Part shown: positions 30,524 through 39,784 of the stretch, piece after piece | Layout of the letters: every line of letters starts with the position of its first letter | Numbering within the stretch: the first letter of the stretch is position 1 | Assembly: GCF_000473895.1 (NCBI RefSeq) | Contig: NZ_ASSJ01000035.1 | Span: forward strand, 114,477 to 178,476 | From: Rubidibacter lacunae KORDI 51-2 | Lineage (GTDB): Bacteria > Cyanobacteriota > Cyanobacteriia > Cyanobacteriales > Rubidibacteraceae | DNA: 64,000 nucleotides | Direction: 5' to 3' | Made by a program: the position numbers and the translations under genes | The notes under the pieces: generated by a model | Told to the model about the DNA's origin: nothing | Database searches by the model: none | What the model saw: only the letters and a program-made list of their open reading frames with translations

Positions 30524-31720
30524 CTAAGCAACGGATTGGGTATTGGGAGTCTCCAGCGCCTGCAGCAAACGCCAACAGAGCAACAGGGCACGCGGAACGT
30601 GGAAGCAGCCTTTGTAGGGACCGCCCTTAAAGCGATGGGTGACGTTCCCTTGGCGATCGCAGTAGCCGAACCATTCGCCGAATTTCGGATCGCTGAAATG
30701 CTCGAAGCAGTAGGCATCAACGCGCTCGAAGGCATCCCAATCGTCGCGATCGCCTGTCAGAGAGAAATTAAGCAAGTGCGCGTACAGCGCCTCGCATTGC
30801 ACCCACCACAGCTTCATCGACCACTCCAGCGGCGTCGGCGAGTACCCCTCGGCGTCGAGGAAGTAGAAAATGCCACCGTATTCGTCATCCCACCCGCGTG
30901 CGAAGGACCAGCGCACGATCGCGATCGCATCAGCGGACAGATCCTCCCGCTGCAGGCGCTGTGCCCAATGCTGCAGGAACCAGCCAGCCTCGATCGCGTG
31001 TCCGGGATTGAGCAAGCGCCCTTGTGGCGAAGCAATTTGGCTGCCGTCCGGCGCAACGGTTTCGTAGACCAGCTGCTCGTCCGAGTTTACGTGCAGTAGG
31101 ATGCGTCGGATGCAGTCCTCGACTTCGACGGCGTATTCGCTGGCGTCGTCCGGTGCGATTTCTTCGATCAGGTTGAGCAAAATCATCGGTACGGCAAGGC
31201 TCTGCGCGGGGTGCTGACCGGCCAGCACCGGACGACCGACATAGCTCCAGTCGTACGCCCAATCCCACAGCGTTGCGAGTTCGTCGCGCGCTGCCGCTAG
31301 TAAGTCCGGGCGATCGCTCGCGCGGGAAAACTCCGCTAGTGCCATGGTGTAGAAGCACTCAGAGAAGATTTTGCGCTGCAGCTGAATGGGCTTGCCATCC
31401 TCAGTCAGGGAAAAATAGGCGCGCCGGTCCGGACGGATGGCGAAATGCTGCAGAAAATCAACGCCCAAGCGCGCGGCCGCCAACCACTCGGGTTTTGACT
31501 CGACCGTGCGATACAGCTTGGCAAACAGCCACGCTTGGCGTCCCTGCAGCCATACGTGCTTGGTCGTGTCGTAGAGACTGCCGTCGCGGTCCAAACAGTT
31601 AAAGTAGCCGCCGCGCTCGCGATCGAGAGAGTACTGCAACCAGAACGGTATGACACGCTCGAACAGCTCGCGTTCGTATTTGCGGCGGTATGCTGCGATC
31701 GCGACCGGAGATGGTGTCAT
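30524..31720 (-). CDS. N-acylglucosamine 2-epimerase family protein
   Basis: A 398-residue (alpha/alpha)6-barrel protein of the AGE/renin-binding protein family. Typical motifs are RERGGYFNCLDRDG near residue 35, KHVWLQGRQAW (about 53-63) and the catalytic His-containing AHLLNFSL and HRFKGG regions near the C-terminus. AGE interconverts N-acetylglucosamine and N-acetylmannosamine; related members act on cellobiose or mannose, so the substrate is not fixed. It would be a natural companion of a GlcNAc PTS, which is encoded 8 kb away, but the two are not linked in an operon. It is transcribed away from the IsaR1-like RNA. Confidence 0.88.
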   Translation of the reverse strand: MTPSPVAIAAYRRKYERELFERVIPFWLQYSLDRERGGYFNCLDRDGSLYDTTKHVWLQGRQAWLFAKLYRTVESKPEWLAAARLGVDFLQHFAIRPDRRAYFSLTEDGKPIQLQRKIFSECFYTMALAEFSRASDRPDLLAAARDELATLWDWAYDWSYVGRPVLAGQHPAQSLAVPMILLNLIEEIAPDDASEYAVEVEDCIRRILLHVNSDEQLVYETVAPDGSQIASPQGRLLNPGHAIEAGWFLQHWAQRLQREDLSADAIAIVRWSFARGWDDEYGGIFYFLDAEGYSPTPLEWSMKLWWVQCEALYAHLLNFSLTGDRDDWDAFERVDAYCFEHFSDPKFGEWFGYCDRQGNVTHRFKGGPYKGCFHVPRALLLCWRLLQALETPNTQSVA

Positions 31721-31851
31721 GGTGCAATCCCTCGAAATCTATCAGAGCCATACCGCCCGGCGGTTGTAGTCGCCGCCAGTCTAACGAACTGACAGGGATA
31801 CGACAGCCATTTGCGCGAGCATCTGATCGGTCCGAGCAAAGCTTAATGAAA

Positions 31852-31866
31852 ACTAATGGCATTAGT
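31852..31866. promoter_or_regulatory. 15-bp palindromic operator candidate
   Basis: ACTAATG-G-CATTAGT is a perfect 7-1-7 palindrome ending one base before the -35 hexamer of the small-RNA promoter. It is distinct from the Fur-like site that overlaps the -35 itself. The position suggests a transcription factor site, either a second Fur/Zur-family box or an activator. Confidence 0.55.
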
Positions 31867-31867
31867 G

Positions 31868-31896
31868 TTGACAATAATTTTCAATAGAGTTACAGT
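31868..31896 (+). promoter_or_regulatory. Sigma70-type promoter with overlapping Fur box
   Basis: The -35 TTGACA (31868-31873) and -10 TACAGT (31891-31896) are 17 bp apart, an excellent consensus promoter. The sequence TGACAATAATTTTCA (31869-31883) matches the Fur 7-1-7 consensus TGATAATNATTATCA at 12 of the 14 defined positions and covers the -35, so bound Fur-Fe would block transcription. Predicted start is near 31903. Confidence 0.72.
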
Positions 31897-31902
31897 GAGG
31901 TC

Positions 31903-31967
31903 ATGTCAGGGTTCTCCTCTGAAAGCGGGATACGAACGCGGGCTCGGTTATCGGGCCCGCATTTTTT
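31903..31967 (+). ncRNA. isaR1: Probable IsaR1-type iron-stress small RNA
   Basis: A transcript of about 65 nt is predicted from the promoter just upstream to the intrinsic terminator at 31938-31967. Its 5' part holds a pyrimidine-rich CUCCUCU stretch (near 31914-31920) able to pair with Shine-Dalgarno sequences. IsaR1 is a known cyanobacterial Fur-controlled RNA of about 68 nt that represses photosynthetic and Fe-S protein genes under iron limitation; size, Fur box and architecture agree. I assign it from architecture, not from a remembered alignment. The alternative is a terminated leader (attenuator) of crtISO, whose start lies 62 bp downstream. Confidence 0.62.
31938..31967 (+). terminator. 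Intrinsic terminator of the IsaR1-like RNA
   Basis: GCGGGC (31938-31943) and GCCCGC (31955-31960) form a GC-only 6-bp stem, extendable through the loop, followed by ATTTTTT. This is the clearest rho-independent terminator in the window. Confidence 0.85.
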
Positions 31968-32029
31968 ATGGTTGAGGTTTGCGGTTAGACTAAAAGCCGG
32001 CAGTAGGGTAAGGGTGCGGATCGAACGGG

Positions 32030-33571
32030 ATGAGTGCAGTAGCGCCAGCAGCAGTTGCGGCAACCAGTGGGCAAAGAGAGTACGACGCGATCGTCATCGG
32101 CTCGGGCATCGGCGGATTGGTAACGGCAACGCAGCTTGCGGCCAAAGGTGCATCGGTCTTGGTGCTGGAGCGCTACCTGATACCGGGTGGCAGTGCCGGA
32201 TATTTCGAGCGGGCGGGTTATCGCTTCGATGTTGGTGCGTCGATGATTTTCGGATTCGGAACCGAAGGCACCACCAATTTGCTCGCGCGAGCGCTGGACG
32301 CCGTTGGCGTTAGCCTGGAAACCATCCCCGACCCGGTGCAGATTCACTATCACTTGCCGAACGACCTGAGCGTGCGCGTTCATCGCGATTACAAACGGTT
32401 TCTGCAGGAGTTGGGCGATCGCTTTCCCCGCGAGCGAACGGGCATTCGCCGCTTCTACGACGAATGCTGGCGGGTGTTCGAGTGCCTGAATGCGATGGAG
32501 CTGCTGTCGCTGGAGGAGCCCCGCTATCTGACGCGCGTGTTCTTCCAGCATCCCTTGGCTTGTTTGGGGCTGGCGCGCTATCTCCCTCAGAACGCGGGCG
32601 ACCTGGCGCGGCGATACATTCGCGACCCGGAGTTGCTGCGGTTCATCGACATCGAGTGCTACTGCTGGTCGGTGGTGCCTGCGGACATGACGCCCGCGAT
32701 CAACGCGGGGATGGTGTTCAGCGATCGCCACTACGGCGGCATCAATTATCCGAAAGGCGGCGTCGGGCAAATCGCACAGAAGCTGGTCGCAGGATTGGAA
32801 GCTGCCGGTGGCAAGATTCTCTACAAAGCCCGAGTCACGCAGATTTTGCAGGAGGGCAAGCGCGCCGTGGGCGTGCGGTTGGCCGACGGCAGCGAGTTTC
32901 TGGGGCGGCGTATTGTCTCGAACGCAACGCGCTGGGATACTTTCGAGAAATTATTACCGGCGTCGGCATTACCCGGGCGCGAGCGACGCTGGCAACAGCG
33001 CTATCAAAAGTCGCCGAGCTTCTTGAGCTTGCATTTGGGCGTGAAGGCTGATGTCGTGCCACCGAACGCCGACTGCCACCACATCCTGCTCGATGACTGG
33101 GCGCAGATGGAAAGCTCGGAAGGGACGATTTTCCTGTCAATACCCACGTTGCTCGACCCCGACTTGGCCCCGGCCGGACATCATATTTTCCATACTTTCA
33201 CGCCGACCTGGATCGACGGGTGGCAGAATTTGTCGCCTAGCGAGTACCAACGGAAAAAAGACTTTGCGGCAGAGCGCCTGATTGCCCGGTTGGAGCGGGT
33301 CTTCCCGGGCTTGGAAGCCGGTCTCGACTACCAGGAAGTGGGAACGCCGCGCACCCATCGCCGCTTTCTCGGTCGCGCGGACGGCACATACGGTCCGATT
33401 CCGCGCCGCAAGCTGTTGGGATTGCTGGGGATGCCGTTCAATCGCACGGCGGTACCGGGGTTGTATTGCGTTGGCGACAGCACCTTTCCGGGGCAAGGAC
33501 TCAATGCCGTTGCCTTCTCTGGTTTCGCCTGCGCGCACCGGATTGCTGTAGATCTGGGGTTGAAGGCTTAG
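32030..33571 (+). CDS. crtISO: Carotenoid isomerase (prolycopene isomerase)
   Basis: A 513-residue FAD-dependent enzyme of the CrtI-like family that converts poly-cis prolycopene to all-trans lycopene, acting at the membrane. The N-terminal Rossmann motif [10 protein letters not shown] with the downstream [13 protein letters not shown] (about 22-57) binds FAD. The C-terminal motif [19 protein letters not shown] closes the FAD site. Length and motifs distinguish CrtISO (CrtH) from the phytoene and zeta-carotene desaturases. It begins 62 bp after the terminator of the small RNA, so read-through or its own promoter must drive it. Confidence 0.94.
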   Translation: MSAVAPAAVAATSGQREYDAIVIGSGIGGLVTATQLAAKGASVLVLERYLIPGGSAGYFERAGYRFDVGASMIFGFGTEGTTNLLARALDAVGVSLETIPDPVQIHYHLPNDLSVRVHRDYKRFLQELGDRFPRERTGIRRFYDECWRVFECLNAMELLSLEEPRYLTRVFFQHPLACLGLARYLPQNAGDLARRYIRDPELLRFIDIECYCWSVVPADMTPAINAGMVFSDRHYGGINYPKGGVGQIAQKLVAGLEAAGGKILYKARVTQILQEGKRAVGVRLADGSEFLGRRIVSNATRWDTFEKLLPASALPGRERRWQQRYQKSPSFLSLHLGVKADVVPPNADCHHILLDDWAQMESSEGTIFLSIPTLLDPDLAPAGHHIFHTFTPTWIDGWQNLSPSEYQRKKDFAAERLIARLERVFPGLEAGLDYQEVGTPRTHRRFLGRADGTYGPIPRRKLLGLLGMPFNRTAVPGLYCVGDSTFPGQGLNAVAFSGFACAHRIAVDLGLKA

Positions 33572-33625
33572 AGTTCGGTGGCGAGCGACCGAGCCAGTGT
33601 GAAACGACGATCGCCTCACCGGCAC

Positions 33626-34147
33626 TTATTCGGTCCGTTCGCCTGACTCAAGCTCCAGCTCGCTTAAGGCGATCGCGGCATTACTCGTAACGCGGCAGAT
33701 CCGCCATTCTTCCAGGATGACCGCACCTATTTGTTTGTAAAACCCGATCGCCGGTGCGTTCCAGTCGAGGACGCTCCATTCCAATCGCCCGCAGTCGCGA
33801 TCGCGCACGAGTCGCGCGAGGTAGCGCAGCAGGGCTTTGCCGATGCCGCGCCGCCGGAATTGCGGCAGAACGAAGAGGTCTTCGAGATAAATGCCGGGTT
33901 TGGTCAAAAACGTCCAGTAGTTGTGGAAGAAAAGGATGAAACCGGCCGTTTCCCCTTGCCATTCGGCGATCGCGGCTTCAACATAAGGACGCGCGCCAAA
34001 CAGGAGCTCGTGCTAGAGTTCGGGGTTTCCGGTAACGACATCGCTTAGGTGCTCGTAGCCGGCAAGTGCCACGATCGGTTCGAATATTTTGGGGACGTCG
34101 TCGGGCGTTGCCGGGCGGATGGTAGGGCGAGCAGAGGATACGGACAT
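33626..34147 (-). pseudogene. GNAT acetyltransferase gene interrupted by one in-frame amber codon
   Basis: Read from the ATG at 34145-34147, the frame gives 44 codons (beginning MSVSSARPTIRPATPDD), then TAG at 34013-34015. It then continues in the same frame for 128 more codons to the stop at 33626, through GNAT motifs QFRRRGIGKALLRYLA (acetyl-CoA loop) and LEWSVLDWN-x-AIGFYKQIGA. Total length (173) and sequence fit spermidine/diamine-type N-acetyltransferases, in which this position is usually a Leu or similar residue. A single T to A change of a TTG codon would explain it. No frameshift is involved. It is a recent nonsense allele, a sequencing error, or much less likely read-through. Confidence 0.82.
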
Positions 34148-34429
34148 GCTTTGCGATGTGGGGGTAGGTTGAAGTCAGCGATTGTAGCGTTAAGGATGGA
34201 CTGGTTTGCTCGTTCGATCCGTCACTTGCTGTGCCGATCGGATCCAGGTAAGGTGGTGCATCGGTCGGCGCGATCGCGCGTGGCAAGATTCCCGGTCACT
34301 GAAGCGGGCGATAAAAAAAGAGTCAGTTGAAGCGAACACACGATGGCGATCGCGTTGCGACAGGATCGCTCACAATGTTTATAGCTGGTTTTCAGCAAAG
34401 TTCACCTTAGGGATTCTCGAACGGACGAT

Positions 34430-34648
34430 ATGGTAACCAAACTGAAACGCGGCTCGTTGGTGCATGCTTTACCCGAGCAGCTTGAAAACAGTCTCGAAGC
34501 TGGGGCAAGCGACCCGCGCTTTCCGGAGTACATCTTCAAAACCAAAGGCGAAATCCTGGAAACGGATGGGGACTATGCATTTGTAAAATTCTTCGTGCCG
34601 ACGCCGCCGGTGTGGTTGCGCCTCGATCAACTGACTCCTGCCGAGTAG
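34430..34648 (+). CDS. ndhO: NAD(P)H-quinone oxidoreductase subunit O
   Basis: A 72-residue protein matching NdhO, a small peripheral subunit of the cyanobacterial and chloroplast NDH-1 complex on the cytoplasmic/stromal arm. Diagnostic segments are LENSLEA-x-ASDPRFP and KGEILETDGDYAFVKF, ending in VWLRLDQL. NDH-1 carries cyclic electron flow and respiration in thylakoids. Length agrees with homologues (70-80). It is a single-gene unit between the broken acetyltransferase and mdh. Confidence 0.93.
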   Translation: MVTKLKRGSLVHALPEQLENSLEAGASDPRFPEYIFKTKGEILETDGDYAFVKFFVPTPPVWLRLDQLTPAE

Positions 34649-35421
34649 GCGCGATCGTGCCGGGCAGCGGGAATTCCTCGCGCAATCGGTGGATCGAATG
34701 CCGTTTGCGCGTCAATCTTTTTGCCGCTTGCTACTGGGAATAAACTATTAAGCGTGAATGCAAGCAGGTTATGTAGCTGGTCGAGCAAATAGTCTAATCG
34801 CATTCAAACGTTTCATAAGCTCAGACGGTTGATGTCCGGTTATCACCAGTCGATCCATCGCACGAGTCTTTAGCAGCAAAGATCGCGAGTCATTGCAACG
34901 AAGACAAAAATAAGCTTAAGACTCTGATGTCCTATTTACTAGAAAGAGAAGTTCGATCTAACTAACGAGCGATCCTCTTGGAGAGACTGCGAACGCCAGA
35001 CAGTTAAAGGTTTTCTTGGTCAATACAAATGTGTCAATCTTGTAGATTGAGGTTCTGGTATCGCTATTCGGATGCCAGTTTTGCTTCTGCACTAGAACTC
35101 GCAAAAGGGATGGCAGTTTCCGAGGGCGTTATGAGTATTTTGACTTGCGGGCTTTGGTTATACTTTAGTTGCACAGGCCGGAAGCACTGGAACGAAGTTA
35201 AAATGGTAAATAGGGTCAATAGTCCGAATCTTGGAGTAATAGTACGAGGAATATGCTCGAAGAAATACGGATAAATAGCTCCAGCTTATTCGCAGTTTAC
35301 CCAGTCCCTTGATCGATCTGACCGAACAGCATCGCTGGTAGGTAGGGAAAGAGTTTTACCTGTTGTCAAATAGTGACCTCGTCAGTTATTACTTTGTCAG
35401 GCATTACATTGCCGTTACATC
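34649..35421. other. Intergenic region between ndhO and mdh
   Basis: About 770 bp, AT-richer than the flanks. A frame of 81 codons at 35029-35274 exists but has no ribosome binding site or recognisable sequence. No tRNA, terminator or repeat is evident. Confidence 0.4.
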
Positions 35422-36372
35422 GTGGTCGATCGCTCTCCGCTCGTTTCCATTGTCGGTGCCGGTAAGGTTGGCAGCACCCTTGCTCAGCGCTTGATCGAGA
35501 AACACCTTGCCGACGTCGTGTTGGTCGATATTGCTGTTGGCTTGCCCCAAGGCATTGCGCTCGATTTACTGGAGGCGCGGAGCTTGGAGGGGCACGATCG
35601 CCACATTTGCGGCACGAACGACTTCGCTGATACCGCCGGATCGGACGTCATCGTCATCACGGCTGGACTGCCCCGCAAACCGGGCATGAGTCGCGACGAC
35701 TTGATTGCTACCAACGCCCGCATCGTCGTCGATGTGACCCGGCAGGCGATCGCTCGCTCCCCTGAGGCGATCCTCATCGTCGTTACCAATCCCCTCGACG
35801 TAATGGCGTATCTGGCTTGGGAAACAGCAGGCGTGCCGCCACAACAGGTATTGGGGATGGCCGGTGGGTTGGATTCCGCTCGGTTGCAAACCTTTATTGC
35901 CTTGGAATTGAACGTCGATGTGGCGGAGGTGAGCGCGTTGGTATTGGGCGGCCACGGCGACCTGATGGTCCCGCTGCCGCGCTACTGCACCGTGCGCGGC
36001 GTCCCGATTACCGAGCTGCTCGACGAGGCGGCGATCGCCCGCTTGGTGGAGCGCACGCGCAATGGTGGCGCGGAAATCGTCCAGCTTTTGAAGACGGGCG
36101 GCGCGTTCTACGCTCCGGCGTCGGCAACCTATCAGATGGTAGAAGCGATCGTGCACGATCGCGCCCGGTTGATGCCCGCTGCCACGTATTTGAATGGCGA
36201 GTACGGCATCACCGATCTCTTCGTCGGCGTACCGTGCTTCATCGATCGCCGCGGTGCAGGCAAAATCCACGAGCTATCGCTGACCGCTGCCGAGCGCCAC
36301 GCTCTCCACACGTCAGCAGAGTCCGTACGAACCAACCTCGCGATCGCCCGCGCGGCCCTCGAAAACGGTTAA
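35422..36372 (+). CDS. mdh: Malate dehydrogenase (LDH-like)
   Basis: A 316-residue enzyme interconverting malate and oxaloacetate with NAD(H). The N-terminal nucleotide motif VGAGKVGST is at about residues 10-18. ITAGLPRKPGMSRDDL carries the mobile-loop Arg pair; Arg at the substrate-discriminating position indicates MDH rather than LDH. VTNPLDVM follows, and GGHGDLMVP contains the catalytic His. The start is a GTG at 35422, with a GC-rich, HIP1-like context and only a weak ribosome binding site. It stands alone, convergent with mnmE 61 bp later. Confidence 0.93.
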   Translation: MVDRSPLVSIVGAGKVGSTLAQRLIEKHLADVVLVDIAVGLPQGIALDLLEARSLEGHDRHICGTNDFADTAGSDVIVITAGLPRKPGMSRDDLIATNARIVVDVTRQAIARSPEAILIVVTNPLDVMAYLAWETAGVPPQQVLGMAGGLDSARLQTFIALELNVDVAEVSALVLGGHGDLMVPLPRYCTVRGVPITELLDEAAIARLVERTRNGGAEIVQLLKTGGAFYAPASATYQMVEAIVHDRARLMPAATYLNGEYGITDLFVGVPCFIDRRGAGKIHELSLTAAERHALHTSAESVRTNLAIARAALENG

Positions 36373-36433
36373 ATACCTCAACCGTGCTGGGATAAATCGC
36401 CAACAGAGGGCAGTCGCGTTCACTTACCCGCGC

Positions 36434-37819
36434 TCACTTACCAATACAAAAGCGGCTGAAGATGCGCTCCAGCACTGACTCGGTAACGTCTTCACCCGTG
36501 ACTTCCCCGAGGGCGCGGATGGCGGTCCGGAGGTCGATAGTCCAAAAATCCAGGGGCAACCGAGCGGCGATCGCCTCGCTAACGTGTTGCAGTGACACCT
36601 GTGCCCGTGTCAGCACGGCAGCTTGGCGTTGGTTGATGGCAATATCCGTGTTGGCGATCGCAATTCCATCCGCTTGCACTGCAGACAGAATCGCCGTTTC
36701 CAATGCGTCGATACCTTCCTGACGCGCCGCAACAGTCGGCACCACCTGCGCGATCGCCGCGGGAACCCGCACGCGCTCCGGAGGGGCGAGATCGACTTTG
36801 TTGACGACCAGCAGCAGCGGGCGATCGCAGACGCTGCCGTAAATCTCCGCATCCTCGGCCGTCCAGCCGTCTGCCGCCGAGACCAACAGTATCACCAAAT
36901 CTGCCGCTGCCGCTGCCGCGCGCGAGCGCGCCACGCCCAGCTGCTCGACGCGATCGCCCGTGTCGCGAATCCCAGCCGTATCCAAGACGCGCACGGGAAT
37001 GCCGCCCACAACTAGTTGTGATTCCACTACGTCGCGTGTCGTCCCCGGCAGCTCGGTCACGATCGCGCGATCGCTTCGGCTCCAGGCATTGAGCAAGCTA
37101 GATTTCCCCACATTCGGTCGCCCGACGATCGCCACTGCCAACCCGGCGCGCAGCAGTTCGCCGCGTTCCGCCGTTGCCAAGATATCCGTGACTTCGTGCA
37201 GAGCTGCGGTCAGGCGATCGCGAACCGCATCGACGTCTAGCGGCGGCAAGTCATCTTCAAAGTCGATGCGGGCTTCGACTTCAGCGAGGATGTCCAGACA
37301 ACCAGCGCGCAGCTGTCGCAAGGGTTGGGCGAGCTTGCCTTGCAATCCGGCCAGGGCGACTTGCGATGCCCGCACCGATTGCGCGCCGACTAACTCGGCC
37401 ACGCTCTCGGCTTGGGTGAGGTCGATGCGGCCGTTGAGGAACGCCCTGAGGGTGAACTCGCCTGGCTGTGCCAGCCGTGCGCCTCGGGAAACGCACAGTT
37501 GCAAAACCTGTTGGACGGGTACGATGCCGCCGTGACAGTGGAACTCCACCACGTCTTCTCGCGTATACGATCGCGGCGACCGCATCAACAATAGCAGCGC
37601 CTCGTCAACGATCGCCTGCGTGTCCGGATGGCGAATGGTGCCGTAGAGAATGCGGTGCGATTCCCAAGCTTGGCGACCCGGCGCGCGAAACAGCGCGCGG
37701 GCGATCGCGACGGCCGTTGCCCCCGACAGCCGCACGATGCTAACGCTGCCCTGCTGCGATACCACCGGCGTGGCGATCGCGGCGATTGTCTCCTGTTGCG
37801 CGATCTCGGGTTGGGACAC
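36434..37819 (-). CDS. mnmE: tRNA modification GTPase MnmE
   Basis: A 461-residue GTPase that with MnmG (GidA) installs the (carboxymethyl)aminomethyl group at U34 of tRNAs. The N-terminal tetrahydrofolate-binding domain (about 1-120), a helical domain, and an inserted G domain are present: G1 GRPNVGKS, G2 TTRD, G3 DTAGIRDT, G4 NKVD. The strictly conserved C-terminal CIGK supplies the catalytic Cys. The GTG at 37817-37819 gives the family length; the frame stays open upstream. It is divergent from the trm1 gene, with about 190 bp between starts, so two tRNA-modification genes share one intergenic region. Confidence 0.94.
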   Translation of the reverse strand: MSQPEIAQQETIAAIATPVVSQQGSVSIVRLSGATAVAIARALFRAPGRQAWESHRILYGTIRHPDTQAIVDEALLLLMRSPRSYTREDVVEFHCHGGIVPVQQVLQLCVSRGARLAQPGEFTLRAFLNGRIDLTQAESVAELVGAQSVRASQVALAGLQGKLAQPLRQLRAGCLDILAEVEARIDFEDDLPPLDVDAVRDRLTAALHEVTDILATAERGELLRAGLAVAIVGRPNVGKSSLLNAWSRSDRAIVTELPGTTRDVVESQLVVGGIPVRVLDTAGIRDTGDRVEQLGVARSRAAAAAADLVILLVSAADGWTAEDAEIYGSVCDRPLLLVVNKVDLAPPERVRVPAAIAQVVPTVAARQEGIDALETAILSAVQADGIAIANTDIAINQRQAAVLTRAQVSLQHVSEAIAARLPLDFWTIDLRTAIRALGEVTGEDVTESVLERIFSRFCIGK

Positions 37820-38007
37820 GACAGTTTTCCCGGTGAAGCACCACCGAATGAATGTAAAACATGGTGCGGACTCAGTTCGCCAGGATAACACCACAGCTCG
37901 CCAGCGAGTGTCCGAAATGCCACGCGATCGCCGCGCAGCCTGCAGAGCCGCGCAAGCGATCGCGATCGCTCTCGCCAAAGGGCGTGGCAAGATCGTCGAG
38001 TTACTCG

Positions 38008-39153
38008 ATGCGATCGCCCGTGACTCATTGCGACGACTCCACTGCTGGTTTGCACCACGAAGGTCGCGCGTCCTTCCGCGTTGGCGATGCCTTTTACCGC
38101 CCGACCACCCGCGTCGTCCGCGATTTAGGCGTGCTTGCCGCTGCAGTCTACCGCGATCGCGTCGGTCACCTGCGTGTCCTCGACGCAATGGCAGGCTGTG
38201 GGGTGCGATCGTTGCGCTACTGGCTCGAAAGTCATGCCGACTTCGTGCGAGCTAACGACGGCAACCCAGACATGAAGGCATTGCTGGCGGAGAACTTGCA
38301 AGCGGCGATCGCGGCCGGCCGGGCGGGCATCACGGTCGAAAATGCCCACCGCCTGTTTCTCAACTGCTACAGCCAACAAGACTTTTACGACCTGGTCGAC
38401 ATCGATAGTTTCGGGACGCCGGCACAGTATCTCGGTACGGCGTTGTGGGCAACGTGTTTGGGGGGTTTGCTGTACCTCACCAGCACCGACGGCCGGGCGG
38501 GAACGGGAAATTTGCCCCGCCGCGCGTTGCAGGCCTACGGTGTCTACACGCGGTTGCATCCCGCCGCCCACGAACAGGCCCTACGCGTTCTCATCGGGGC
38601 GGCGCAGCGTCAGGCAGCCGGGCTCGATCGCGGCATCGAACCGGTGTTTGCTTATTTCACGGGCTCGACCTATCGCGTACTGGTGCGTTACGTATCGCCC
38701 CGCGTCTTGACGCCACAAAACTACGGCTTCCTGGGATACTGCCGTCGGTGTGGGAACTACACGCGCGTTGCCTGGCACCGCCTCGGGCGATCGCGGTGCG
38801 CGTGCGATGGCGGCGACCTCACCCACAGCGGTCCGCAATGGTTGGGCGCTCTCCACAACCCCGAGTGGTTGCAAGCCATGCAGCAACAGGCGATTGCCTG
38901 GGGTTGGGCCGATCGCGCGACGCTCCTGGCGGCCATGATTGCCGAAGCGGACTGTCCACCTTGGTTCTTTCCCCTGGGCGAAATCGGCAAGCGGGGGCGC
39001 ATCGACCTGCCCAAACGCGATCGCCTGCTCGCAGCGCTCCGCGATCGTGGCTATCGGGCCGCAACGGCTTGTGTCGATACTCAAGCAATCAAGACCGATG
39101 CTGACATGCAGGTCTGCGTGGAGGTGGCGCGATCGCTGCTCGACCGAGAATAG
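38008..39153 (+). CDS. tRNA (guanine26-N2)-dimethyltransferase, Trm1 family
   Basis: A 381-residue SAM-dependent methyltransferase of the Trm1 family, which is general in archaea and eukaryotes but in bacteria mainly known from cyanobacteria and Aquifex. N-terminal motif [15 protein letters not shown] (SAM binding) and the catalytic [11 protein letters not shown] (equivalent to DPFG in other members) are present. A zinc-binding cluster CRRCGNY with a later CAC is followed by a conserved C-terminal domain. The start is uncertain between the ATG at 38008 and the GTG at 38020. It forms m2G or m2,2G at position 26 (and possibly 27) of tRNA. It is divergent from mnmE. Confidence 0.88.
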   Translation: MRSPVTHCDDSTAGLHHEGRASFRVGDAFYRPTTRVVRDLGVLAAAVYRDRVGHLRVLDAMAGCGVRSLRYWLESHADFVRANDGNPDMKALLAENLQAAIAAGRAGITVENAHRLFLNCYSQQDFYDLVDIDSFGTPAQYLGTALWATCLGGLLYLTSTDGRAGTGNLPRRALQAYGVYTRLHPAAHEQALRVLIGAAQRQAAGLDRGIEPVFAYFTGSTYRVLVRYVSPRVLTPQNYGFLGYCRRCGNYTRVAWHRLGRSRCACDGGDLTHSGPQWLGALHNPEWLQAMQQQAIAWGWADRATLLAAMIAEADCPPWFFPLGEIGKRGRIDLPKRDRLLAALRDRGYRAATACVDTQAIKTDADMQVCVEVARSLLDRE

Positions 39154-39784
39154 GTTTTTTGGACGATCTCTACGGTCATCTGTTTGGTTCTTGAGGCTGC
39201 GAACCCCCCTCAAAGTCCTGCACTAGCTCAGCGCAAGAGTAGGTGGCAAAAGGTTCCGATCGAGGGTTGCCGGAACGCATCGTTATTACAGTTGTTTGCT
39301 CGGAGCTTGAAGTTCTGTGACAGAAACGCAAGCATACAGAAGCAGGTTCCAAACTGCGTGCTATAAAATCGGGCAAAGAGTCTTAGTGTCTTATCTCGAA
39401 CATTAAACTAGAGGGTTTTGGTTTGTTTGAAGTCATATTCAAAGATATTGCTGCAGCATTGATTAGGATATATCTCTCTTTTCGCGATCGCTTCAGCTTT
39501 TTGACTTGAGTGTACCCGATCCACACGATCGGACCTGATGAAGGGAATCTCTGGACGACTTTTAGAAAGTAAGTCTGCATGCACGGTAGTATCAAGCTTG
39601 AAATGTTTTAAGCAGCTTTACAGTTGCTTTGTCTTTGCACAATCGAAGATCGAAGATGTCTAAATGTATTATCGATGCTTAGCTGTTCGAAGGTTGGTTA
39701 GGAAACGCTCCAAGCAGGCCTATACATCATGTATATATTTTGATTCTCATGCGGAACGATCGAACTCGTGCAGGACGATCGAAC
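39154..39784. other. Intergenic region before the PTS genes
   Basis: About 630 bp without a recognisable gene. From about 39380 the base composition shifts toward AT. The stretch probably carries the PTS promoter, but no clear operator or catabolite site could be recognised. Confidence 0.4.
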
